From contig NZ_CACSIJ010000013.1 of assembly GCF_902705855.1 (NCBI RefSeq), positions 26,827 through 76,152 of the forward strand: 49,326 nt of DNA, given 5' to 3'. Origin of the DNA: Zhongshania aliphaticivorans. Lineage in GTDB: Bacteria; Pseudomonadota; Gammaproteobacteria; Pseudomonadales; Spongiibacteraceae. Made by a program: the position numbers and the translations under genes. The notes under the pieces were generated by a model, which saw only the letters and a list, made by a program, of their open reading frames with translations, ran no database searches and was not told where the DNA came from. Positions 43,045 to 49,326 of the stretch are shown here, in pieces. Each line of letters starts with the position of its first letter. Within the stretch, counting starts at the first letter, position 1.

Positions 43045-44025
43045 ATGAATATAACAATGAAAGAGCAGTCTGAATCAGCGTCGCGTAAAGCTTGGAAGTT
43101 TCCACGCAAAAAAGGATCTTCCACTCCCCATTCCGTGACACCGCGACGAGTAGAGTTTGACTGGTCTAAGACCCAGCTCGAGTGGATACCTGATCAACCG
43201 TTTGCTAGCCACTTTATTAATGAACTTAATTTGATTCTGCCAGCAGGTGAGTTTTGGTTCTGCCGACTTTACAATCAAGCCTTACCCTTGATCACCGATG
43301 ATAAATTACGCGAAGACGTGCAAGCATTTGTGCGCCAAGAAGCAATGCACGCGCGCGCACACGATGGCGCCATTGAGAAATACCTCAAGGGACATGGGAT
43401 TGAAACTGCGCGCAACACCGACTTTATGGAGAAGTTGTTTACGGTTACTCTCGCTGACAATCCCTATGGTCGCAAGGTGCCTAAGTTTTTAGAGAGGAGA
43501 TGGTTGGTATTTCGGTTGGGAATTATTGCCGCTATTGAGCATATGACGTGTGTGCTTGGTATGTATGCGATGGACAACAAGAAGTGGGATGAAGCAGGCG
43601 CAGACGAAATGTTGCTAGATCTATTGCGTTGGCATGGAGCGGAAGAAGTTGAGCACCGCTGTGTCGCTTTTGATTTGTATCGGCATCTGGGGGGCGGATA
43701 TCTTTCTCGCTACTACCTAGCATCAATTTCTTTCCCCTTGATCTTTATGATTTGGGCAGACGGTGCGGCTCATATCATGAAGCAAGACCCGCGCTTCGCT
43801 AAGAAGAAACCTAGTGCGTTCCGCCCTTGGTTGTGGCGGGAGTGGGCGAAAGTCTCTAAGACGGGACATTTGCCACACCCGGCGTGGTTATTTATGAAAG
43901 AGTTACCTTTTCTTTCTCCTTTATATCACCCGTTAAATGAGGGATCGACAGAGCGGGCATTAGCTTACTTAAATAGTTCGCCGGCATACCGTGCTACCCA
44001 ACAACCGAATGTTGCTAGCACCTAG
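43045..44025 (+). CDS. ferritin-like diiron protein ('metal-dependent hydrolase', PF10118 type)
   Basis: The protein has 326 residues from ATG 43045, with GGAG 10 bases upstream; TTG at 43039 is an alternative. Four helices carry a diiron motif set: Glu in 'LPAGEFWF', ExxH in 'RQEAMHARAH', Glu in 'AAIEHMTCVLG' and ExxH in 'GAEEVEHRCVAF'. This E, ExxH, E, ExxH pattern is that of ferritin-like oxygenases and desaturases, although the family is labelled a hydrolase. The basic N-terminus 'RKAWKFPRKKGSSTPHSVTP' is unusual. It closes the operon begun at 40408 and has a divergent paralogue at 45174. Confidence 0.85.
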   Translation: MNITMKEQSESASRKAWKFPRKKGSSTPHSVTPRRVEFDWSKTQLEWIPDQPFASHFINELNLILPAGEFWFCRLYNQALPLITDDKLREDVQAFVRQEAMHARAHDGAIEKYLKGHGIETARNTDFMEKLFTVTLADNPYGRKVPKFLERRWLVFRLGIIAAIEHMTCVLGMYAMDNKKWDEAGADEMLLDLLRWHGAEEVEHRCVAFDLYRHLGGGYLSRYYLASISFPLIFMIWADGAAHIMKQDPRFAKKKPSAFRPWLWREWAKVSKTGHLPHPAWLFMKELPFLSPLYHPLNEGSTERALAYLNSSPAYRATQQPNVAST

Positions 44026-44041
44026 CGGCAGCCGAGAAGAG

Positions 44042-44086
44042 GCTATGCGTGCATCGGGAGAATTTTAAGTGCGCGCATAGCTTTTT
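44042..44086 (+). terminator. intrinsic terminator ending the M24-EphD-diiron operon
   Basis: An 11-bp stem GCTATGCGTGC / GCGCGCATAGC (one U-G) with an 18-base loop and TTTTT after it, 17 bases past the stop codon. The following 190 bases up to the MerR stop show no feature. Confidence 0.85.
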
Positions 44087-44275
44087 GGCGGGTCGCAATT
44101 GTACAGGCGCACGCGGAGTGAGAAATTCTCCGCAGAGTTAGCTGTTGTTTTGCAAGTGAGTTTGGTGCGTTAATGTGGCGGCTGAGTTTGCTGGTTAGGT
44201 GTTAGCTGTTTGGTCTTATTCTGTGATGGATTTTTGAGGTCTTTCTTAGCATTTTAGAGTAGCCATACATGACTA

Positions 44276-45076
44276 CTACTCGTGTAAATGATCTATCACT
44301 GCAGAAAGGCGATCTCCGAGAAAGTTTCGTAGGGATCGATTTAACGCTAGCTCTGCTTCTGCGCGAATAGCTTGGTGTGCGACAGGTTTGAGTTCCCAAA
44401 TAAGGCGGGAAAGTTCATTGAGGGTTTCAGGTGGAGGAAGCTCATCTCCAAATTCATCAAAGCGATCAACGGCGACTTTGACGAGACCGTCTGCTGCGCG
44501 TTGAACATTACCACGCAGCAGGCGTAATAGTTCGATGATTTCCTCAAAAGACATTCCTAGCTTCACCAGTTGTTCACCGGCTTCAATTAACTTGGGGCTA
44601 GGTGCTACAAACTTACTGCGCTTTCGTTCTAGTAGTCCGAGTTTAACGGCTTCATCAATCACACTTTTACGAGCGGCCTTGATGCCGAACATTTTCAAAA
44701 GTTCGGTAGCGGTGTACTCGCGTGACTTTTCGATATTGAATACTTGTGTAATAGCCCGCTCTAAGCCAAGAAGATCTTCTAAATCGCGGCCATCTGTCCA
44801 AGCGGCAAGCAGTTCGCGAATATTCTCAATGGTGTAGCCGCGGTCGAGCAAATTGTTGATGATGTCCAGCCGTGCGGCGTGGTCGTCGTTGTAAATCCCC
44901 AGTCTTCCGCGTTTAACCGGAGGCGCGAGAATGCCCCGATCCTGATAAGCGCGGATATTGCGCACGGTGGTATTGCCACGGCGCGCGAGATCGTCGACGG
45001 TATATTCGCCCTCGGGCAATGGTTGTTTGCCGGATTTACGTCCGCGGATACTGGTAATGCTAGTGGGTACTTTCAT
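44276..45076 (-). CDS. MerR-family transcriptional regulator with large C-terminal domain
   Basis: The protein has 266 residues from ATG 45076; GTG at 45139 would add 21 residues and is inconsistent with the promoter found at 45084-45111. The winged helix is 'YTVDDLARRGNTTVRNIRAY', 'QDRGILAPPVKRGRLGIYND' and 'LDIINNLLDRGYTIENIREL'. The 170-residue helical C-terminal region has no Cys pattern and probably senses an organic ligand. It sits in the middle of the locus, between the two diiron genes, and is the obvious candidate regulator of both arms. No ribosome site is seen, in keeping with a leaderless message. Confidence 0.85.
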   Translation of the reverse strand: MKVPTSITSIRGRKSGKQPLPEGEYTVDDLARRGNTTVRNIRAYQDRGILAPPVKRGRLGIYNDDHAARLDIINNLLDRGYTIENIRELLAAWTDGRDLEDLLGLERAITQVFNIEKSREYTATELLKMFGIKAARKSVIDEAVKLGLLERKRSKFVAPSPKLIEAGEQLVKLGMSFEEIIELLRLLRGNVQRAADGLVKVAVDRFDEFGDELPPPETLNELSRLIWELKPVAHQAIRAEAELALNRSLRNFLGDRLSAVIDHLHE

Positions 45077-45083
45077 GCGGAGT

Positions 45084-45111
45084 ATTATATAGCTGATGTG
45101 GTTGTTGGCAA
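45084..45111 (-). promoter_or_regulatory. strong promoter placing the transcript start at the MerR ATG (leaderless)
   Basis: On the minus strand, -35 TTGCCA (45111-45106), a 16-base spacer and a consensus -10 TATAAT (45089-45084) are followed 7 bases later by ATG 45076. The expected start of transcription coincides with the start codon, so the mRNA would be leaderless. No Shine-Dalgarno exists in the gap, which supports this. Confidence 0.6.
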
Positions 45112-45118
45112 TAGATAC

Positions 45119-45150
45119 CTGTACCACCGGTGTTTCCACCGGCGGTACAG
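45119..45150. promoter_or_regulatory. 32-base near-perfect palindrome between the diiron gene and MerR promoter
   Basis: The 14-bp arms CTGTACCACCGGTG and CACCGGCGGTACAG (one mismatch) surround TTTC. It begins 8 bases upstream of the MerR -35 and ends 24 bases after the stop of the diiron gene on the same strand. It has no T-run, so a classical terminator is unlikely; an operator for MerR autoregulation or a structural 3' end for the diiron transcript are both possible. Confidence 0.6.
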
Positions 45151-45173
45151 TCGTTGCAGATATCTCCCTAATG

Positions 45174-46043
45174 TTATGAGGCGAGCTTGGCTACTTTGGG
45201 TGATGGTGCAAAACGCTTGGCCAGCGCATCAAGACGCTTCAATTGTACTGAATTGTCGTGATCCCATGGATGGAAGTCTCTGCGAAAGTAGTCGATAAAA
45301 TCCTTAGAGAAATGCCTTATAATTCCCTTGCGGCCAAATAGTATTTTACCGCCAGCACGCCATCCTTTTACGTCGGTTATCGCTCCAGATCGATAGTTCA
45401 TATATAACCAAAATGGCAGCACGCTACTCCAGAATATGCTCATAGCAATAATCATAGAGCTCCCGCGAATTGCGTAGGCTTTGGTGTCTTGGCCCACTAC
45501 GTGTTCGTACACGTCGTAACACACGCCCTTGTGTTCGGTTTCTTCAAGAGCATGCCATTGCCAGACCGCTGCCATATTTTCTTCTGCTCCCTCGAGAAAA
45601 CTTTCGTCTTCGAGAATATATCCGGCGAGCGAGGCAGTGAGGTGCTCCAGTGCGCAGGTGCCACCCAGTTGCATGGAAGGTGGCAGAACTTTACGCATGG
45701 TACGGAGTAATTTACCAACAAAGGCATCCATTTGTTCGCCGCCCAAGCCAGCGTCGGCGATCGCGGCATTGTAGTCGCGGTGTTCGCGGCCGTGCATGGC
45801 CTCTTGGCCGATAAAAGCGCTTATTTCTGCAAGTAGTTTTTTATCTGTAATCTGTTTGTTATCGCGATAGTGCCGCACCGAGTCGATAAAAAATTGTTCA
45901 CCTTCGGGAAAGAACACCGAAAGCGTGTTGTAAAAGTTACTCGCGTGGGCGCCATCGGGGTGCCAGTTGGTCATTCGCTTGCTGTCGAATTTGAAGTGTA
46001 GATCACGGCGTACAGGGTTCACGGGTAGTGTTGTAGTTTTCAT
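45174..46043 (-). CDS. ferritin-like diiron protein, paralogue of 43045
   Basis: The 289-residue protein is of the same family as the gene at 43045 but shares only the core pattern. Diiron ligands are Glu in 'FFPEGEQFF', ExxH in 'GQEAMHGREHRDY', Glu in 'CALEHLTASLAGY' and ExxH in 'HALEETEHKGVCYD'. A hydrophobic segment 'SSMIIAMSIFWSSVLPFWLY' at about 200-219 suggests membrane contact. Start ATG 46043 has AAGGA. It follows the SDR gene by 17 bases in one operon. Possible chemistry is oxygen-dependent oxidation of a lipid or cyclic substrate (inference from the ligand set). Confidence 0.85.
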   Translation of the reverse strand: MKTTTLPVNPVRRDLHFKFDSKRMTNWHPDGAHASNFYNTLSVFFPEGEQFFIDSVRHYRDNKQITDKKLLAEISAFIGQEAMHGREHRDYNAAIADAGLGGEQMDAFVGKLLRTMRKVLPPSMQLGGTCALEHLTASLAGYILEDESFLEGAEENMAAVWQWHALEETEHKGVCYDVYEHVVGQDTKAYAIRGSSMIIAMSIFWSSVLPFWLYMNYRSGAITDVKGWRAGGKILFGRKGIIRHFSKDFIDYFRRDFHPWDHDNSVQLKRLDALAKRFAPSPKVAKLAS

Positions 46044-46060
46044 GTCAGTCGCTTCCTTAT

Positions 46061-46927
46061 TTATGCTTGTGTGATTTTGGTGATGTGTTTATCGACCTTG
46101 CTGGAAGGTTCCAGGCGATTGATAAGACGCTCGAGTAGGCTGAATGCATCGGTGTAGTATTTGGGGAACAGTCGTTGAACCAGATCTAGCGCGAATGCAT
46201 CTGGCCCAATCAAAATGCGTGAACGCTTGCGTTGAATACCGTCGAGCAAAATACTGGCGGCTTTTTCTGCATCGGTAAAACTGATTCGGGAAAATAGATC
46301 AACGCCAGCTTGAGAGCCAGTTATGCCGCCTGGTGCCTGATACAGTCGAGCATTGCGGGCGATATTGGTGCGAATGCCGCCGGGGTGTACCGAGTGAGCT
46401 GTGATCTTTGTTCTTTTCAGCTCGGCCTGCAGTGCTTCAGTAAAGCCGCGAATGGCGAACTTGCTGGCGTTATAAGCACCTTGGGTGGGGATTGAGAGTA
46501 ATCCGAACAAGCTCGATACATTAATGATGGCTGCTTCTGGCTTGTTTAGTAATTGCGGAAGAAAGGCCTTGGTGCCGTAGACCATTCCCCAGAAATTGAT
46601 ATTGAATAGCCACTCGAAATCATCGTAGTCCAGATCGGCAATAGTTTGCGATACGGCGACACCGGCATTGTTAATCACTACATCGGCGCCACCTAGCTCA
46701 GTGCTGACGCGCGCTGCAAATTGGTAGACCGCTTTGCGATCGGCTACATCAAGCTCTTGAGTGAGATGGCGATGCCCTGTTGCGTCATTCAATGCGGCTA
46801 GGGCGCTGGTATCTCTATCTACTAGCGCGAGTACCGCGTCCTGTCGGTCGAGTTGTAGAGCCAAGGCTCTACCTATTCCTGATGCGGCGCCGGTAATCAC
46901 GACGACCTTGGATCTAAAGTTCTTCAT
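46061..46927 (-). CDS. short-chain dehydrogenase/reductase
   Basis: This 288-residue classical SDR has cofactor motif TGAASGIG (12-19), NNAG in 'GADVVINNAGVAV', catalytic Ser in 'AAIINVSSLFGLLSI' and 'GAYNASKFAIRGFTEALQAE' with Tyr and Lys. Asp after the second strand (LVDRDTS) hints at NAD preference. The C-terminal extension 'RIADALFPKYY'-like region is longer than minimal SDRs. RBS AGAGG precedes ATG 46927. It diverges from the monooxygenase gene, whose ketone substrate it could supply by oxidising an alcohol; this pairing is typical of Baeyer-Villiger loci. Confidence 0.88.
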   Translation of the reverse strand: MKNFRSKVVVITGAASGIGRALALQLDRQDAVLALVDRDTSALAALNDATGHRHLTQELDVADRKAVYQFAARVSTELGGADVVINNAGVAVSQTIADLDYDDFEWLFNINFWGMVYGTKAFLPQLLNKPEAAIINVSSLFGLLSIPTQGAYNASKFAIRGFTEALQAELKRTKITAHSVHPGGIRTNIARNARLYQAPGGITGSQAGVDLFSRISFTDAEKAASILLDGIQRKRSRILIGPDAFALDLVQRLFPKYYTDAFSLLERLINRLEPSSKVDKHITKITQA

Positions 46928-46973
46928 GTCATGCCTCTTATTCTTGACAGAATTCTATGAGTCACTAATATTT

Positions 46974-47018
46974 GTAACATTGATCATGTTGACATTAGTA
47001 AATGTAACGATGTATGTT
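46974..47018 (+). promoter_or_regulatory. divergent control region with overlapping dyads and promoter for the monooxygenase
   Basis: -35 TTGACA (46989-46994), an 18-base spacer and -10 TATGTT (47013-47018) face the monooxygenase gene. Two dyads overlap: GTAACAT...ATGTTGAC (46974-46993) and GTTGACAT...ATGTAAC (46988-47008), the latter sitting on the -35 and in the spacer. The second resembles the palindrome at 40363-40384, sharing GTTACATTTA on the minus strand. Spacer-located dyads fit MerR-type control. Confidence 0.55.
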
Positions 47019-47072
47019 GGCATCGTCAAGTAGCGTAATAAAAATATATTCAGGTTAATGGCGGAGAAAATT

Positions 47073-48638
47073 ATGGGTGCATCGCAAACCGACAACATTA
47101 CTAGAACGACCCGACGGAAAAACCAAGCCGAGGGGATACTGGATGTTGCGATTATAGGAAGCGGGTTCTCTGGAATTGGTATGGGCGCAGAGCTTAAAAA
47201 GCGCGGTATTAATGATTTTCGTATTTTCGAGAAAGCGGCCTCGGCAGGCGGCACTTGGCGGGACAATAGTTACCCCGGTTGCGCTTGCGATGTTGAGTCG
47301 GCGCTTTACTCCTTTTCATTTGCGCAGAATCCGAGCTGGTCGCGGGGCTTTGCTCCTCAGGCAGAAATACAGCAATACCTTGAAAAAGTCCTTCAGGATG
47401 TCAGCCTAGATGAGCATATGTGCTACGGCCACGCATTGTCTGCCGCTCGCTACGATGCAGAAGAGCAGATTTGGCAGCTAAAATTTAGCAACGGTCAGCG
47501 GGTGCAGACCCGAATGCTGGTCTCGGCTATTGGCGCTTTGCATTTGCCGAATATTCCAGATATTAACGGCCTTAACGATTTTAAGGGCGAGGTGTTTCAT
47601 TCGGCACAGTGGCGCCACGATGTCGATTTAACGGGCAAGAGAGTCGCAGTGATTGGCACCGGTGCTAGCGCGATACAGTTTGTGCCGGCGATTGCCCAGC
47701 AGGTGAAATCTTTAACCTTATTTCAGCGCTCGGCTGCTTGGGTACTACCAAAGCCTGATCGGTCTATTTCTAAGCTGGAACAGGGCTTGTATCAGACCGT
47801 ACCTCCCTTGATGTCTCTGCGCCGTGCGGTGACATATTCGCGACTCGAAGGGCGCGCACTAGCATTTAATTATTTCACTAGTGCTTTAAGGGTGACAGAG
47901 GCTCAAGCAGTACGGCATATCAAAAAATACGTAAAAGATCCCGTTAAAGTGCAGAAGCTGACGCCTGATTACCATATGGGCTGTAAGCGGGTTCTTATTT
48001 CTAATGACTATTACGCGGCGATTAATCGCGAGCATGTCGCGGTTGAAACCTGCGGTATCGAGCGCGTTAACGGAAACGCCATTGTTGACAGTAATGGCGT
48101 AAGTCATGAAGTGGATGTGATTTTACTGGGTACCGGTTTTAAGACTTTAGATGCGGTTGCGGCGCTCGATATTTGCAATGCTGAGGGGCAGTCTTTGGCG
48201 AAGTCTTGGGAAAATGGCGCGGAGTCGCATTTAGGTTGTATGTTGGCAGGCTTCCCTAATTTCTTTTTATTGCTGGGGCCAAATACCGGCTTAGGTCATA
48301 ACTCTCAGGTGTATATGATCGAATCTCAGATTCGCTATATTGGCGATGCACTAAGCAAAATTCGTCAGCACGGTTTGGCTAGTGTTGAGGTGAAAGAATC
48401 GGTGCAGACGAAGTTTGTTAGTCAGATTCAATCGCGTTTAAAGAATACTATCTGGCAATCCGGTTGCCAGAGCTGGTATCTCAACGATAAGGGTGAAAAT
48501 TGGACCTTGTGGCCGGGCTTTACTTTTGTTTACCGTTACCTGAGTCGAGAGTTTAAGTTGCGCAACCATCATTGTATTCCCAGCAAAGTAAATCAGGATG
48601 AGATGGCCCTCGACGTGATGGAAGGGGAACTCATTTAG
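47073..48638 (+). CDS. flavin-containing / Baeyer-Villiger-type monooxygenase
   Basis: The protein has 521 residues from ATG 47073, with GGAG 6 bases upstream; an ATG at 47058 lacks a site. FAD motif GSGFSG lies at 29-34, then 'AGGTWRDNSYPGCACDVESA', typical of BVMO/FMO enzymes. The fingerprint FKGEVFHSAQW (FxGxxxHxxxW, 170-180) is followed by the NADPH motif 'VAVIGTGASAIQFVPAIA'. 'VILLGTGFKT' and 'LLLGPNTGLGHNSQVYMIES' complete the pattern. It inserts oxygen into a ketone or oxidises a soft nucleophile. It heads the right arm of the locus, divergent from the SDR, and its last 8 bases overlap the convergent gene at 48631. Confidence 0.92.
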   Translation: MGASQTDNITRTTRRKNQAEGILDVAIIGSGFSGIGMGAELKKRGINDFRIFEKAASAGGTWRDNSYPGCACDVESALYSFSFAQNPSWSRGFAPQAEIQQYLEKVLQDVSLDEHMCYGHALSAARYDAEEQIWQLKFSNGQRVQTRMLVSAIGALHLPNIPDINGLNDFKGEVFHSAQWRHDVDLTGKRVAVIGTGASAIQFVPAIAQQVKSLTLFQRSAAWVLPKPDRSISKLEQGLYQTVPPLMSLRRAVTYSRLEGRALAFNYFTSALRVTEAQAVRHIKKYVKDPVKVQKLTPDYHMGCKRVLISNDYYAAINREHVAVETCGIERVNGNAIVDSNGVSHEVDVILLGTGFKTLDAVAALDICNAEGQSLAKSWENGAESHLGCMLAGFPNFFLLLGPNTGLGHNSQVYMIESQIRYIGDALSKIRQHGLASVEVKESVQTKFVSQIQSRLKNTIWQSGCQSWYLNDKGENWTLWPGFTFVYRYLSREFKLRNHHCIPSKVNQDEMALDVMEGELI

Positions 48639-49326
48639 CCTCCTTTCGCAGTAGTTGCAATGTTGCCGGCCTGAGGTTCAGCTCCGAGTGAGTAATCGTA
48701 GCTGACACCTCTGTTTGGGGTAGTTCAGCTGCGAGGTTTAGGCGTGAGGTTACCGGCGTTGACACTCTTTGGTCGACTTTAATTGTCGTCTCAATAATCG
48801 TATCTACCGGTAGTTTTAGCATCTCGTCTGCGAAGACGGTGATCGGCCCATGATAATTAAATCGGATATTGTCTTTTACCGGTACGCGCAAATTAACTGG
48901 CAGATCGAATTTCATCGGAATTGAGGTGGAAATCCGTAGATTACGCAGTTTCTTTACATTCCCGAAATTAATTTCTGTTGTCGCGGTTATCGCTGCCATT
49001 GTGTCTACAGGGATAATGCCTTCGTAGACGACCTCAAAGGCGACTGGAATATTGGCATCAAGTTTAACGTTGACCGGAAATTCACCTTTGAAGGGGACCT
49101 CCAGCACTTCTTTAAATGGCACTACAGTGCTGATGTCACCATCGAGTTGAATGTCGAGGGGGCGGGTAGTTTCCAGTGATGCATTTAACTGTGGAGGGAA
49201 GCGCACTTTCATATTTTGTTCGTGAAGGGTGAGCTTAATCAAGCCAAACTGGAATAGCTGTGTACCAACCCAAGCACAGGCGATGATGATCGCCAGCGTT
49301 AGTGGCACCAGTAACAGAAGGCCGCG
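48631..49326 (-). CDS. membrane-anchored protein of unknown function, 5' end outside the window
   Basis: At least 232 residues; the frame stays open to the window edge (upstream codons read RGLLLLVPLTLAII), so the GTG at 49308 is probably internal. One hydrophobic N-terminal segment 'PLTLAIIIACAWVGTQLFQF' would anchor it, with the rest outside. The remainder is beta-rich, with repeating short blocks such as 'VPFKEVLEVPFKGEFPVNVK' and 'NIPVAFEVVYEGIIPVDTMA'. This suggests a stacked-strand or lipid-binding-like fold. I do not recognise the family. It converges on the monooxygenase gene (8-base overlap). Confidence 0.6.
   Translation of the reverse strand, partial: RGLLLLVPLTLAIIIACAWVGTQLFQFGLIKLTLHEQNMKVRFPPQLNASLETTRPLDIQLDGDISTVVPFKEVLEVPFKGEFPVNVKLDANIPVAFEVVYEGIIPVDTMAAITATTEINFGNVKKLRNLRISTSIPMKFDLPVNLRVPVKDNIRFNYHGPITVFADEMLKLPVDTIIETTIKVDQRVSTPVTSRLNLAAELPQTEVSATITHSELNLRPATLQLLRKEAK

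Overview
The window looks like part of the chromosome of an aerobic, probably marine gammaproteobacterium. GC is moderate, and RsmJ, DapE, a VF530-type protein, LiuR-type leucine catabolism and many acyl-CoA enzymes are all present. The protein styles recall the Spongiibacteraceae/Zhongshania group, but that placement is an impression from memory and was not tested. No rRNA, tRNA, CRISPR array, transposase or prophage gene was seen.

Layout. (1) 1-4321: a cut-off alpha/beta hydrolase, a MarR regulator, a VOC protein, and a tightly coupled trio (acyl-CoA dehydrogenase, sugar-kinase-like phosphotransferase, DUF6285) that resembles the LvaC/LvaA/LvaB module for 4-hydroxyacyl-CoA. (2) 4322-6489: an AT-rich insert-like stretch with a 14-bp inverted-repeat element and a solitary DUF262-HNH gene, probably phage defence. 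(3) 6490-18108: an AraC regulator, then seven beta-oxidation genes on the + strand (thiolase, FadB-type fusion, three acyl-CoA dehydrogenases, HSD10-like SDR, acyl-CoA ligase), then a convergent LysR gene. The set resembles the pim dicarboxylate cluster. (4) 18165-20310: cysC and sat (sulfate activation) with a long imperfect hairpin between them and a clear terminator.

(5) 20510-33002: mixed housekeeping and accessory genes: a molybdopterin oxidoreductase, VF530 and RRM proteins, rsmJ, dapE, an acyl-CoA ligase, MAPEG, RcnB-like, VOC, sterol-desaturase-like, AraC and DUF1499 proteins, and a polyphosphate kinase 2 gene preceded by a Pho box. (6) 33481-39511: a leucine/isovalerate operon on the - strand, liuR-liuA-liuB-liuD. 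Its last gene, HMG-CoA lyase (liuE), is a clear pseudogene, and liuC is absent. A LiuR-type palindrome precedes liuR.

(7) 39666-48638: a CMD-family protein, then a compact locus not recognised as a described pathway. It holds an M24-type protein, an EphD-like hydrolase-SDR fusion, two ferritin-like diiron proteins usually called metal-dependent hydrolases, a MerR regulator, an SDR and a Baeyer-Villiger/FMO-type monooxygenase. Its two outward promoter regions share a GTTACAT-type inverted repeat, so the parts are likely co-regulated. This is the best candidate for an undescribed system. (8) 48631-49326: a membrane-anchored protein of unknown function, cut by the window end.
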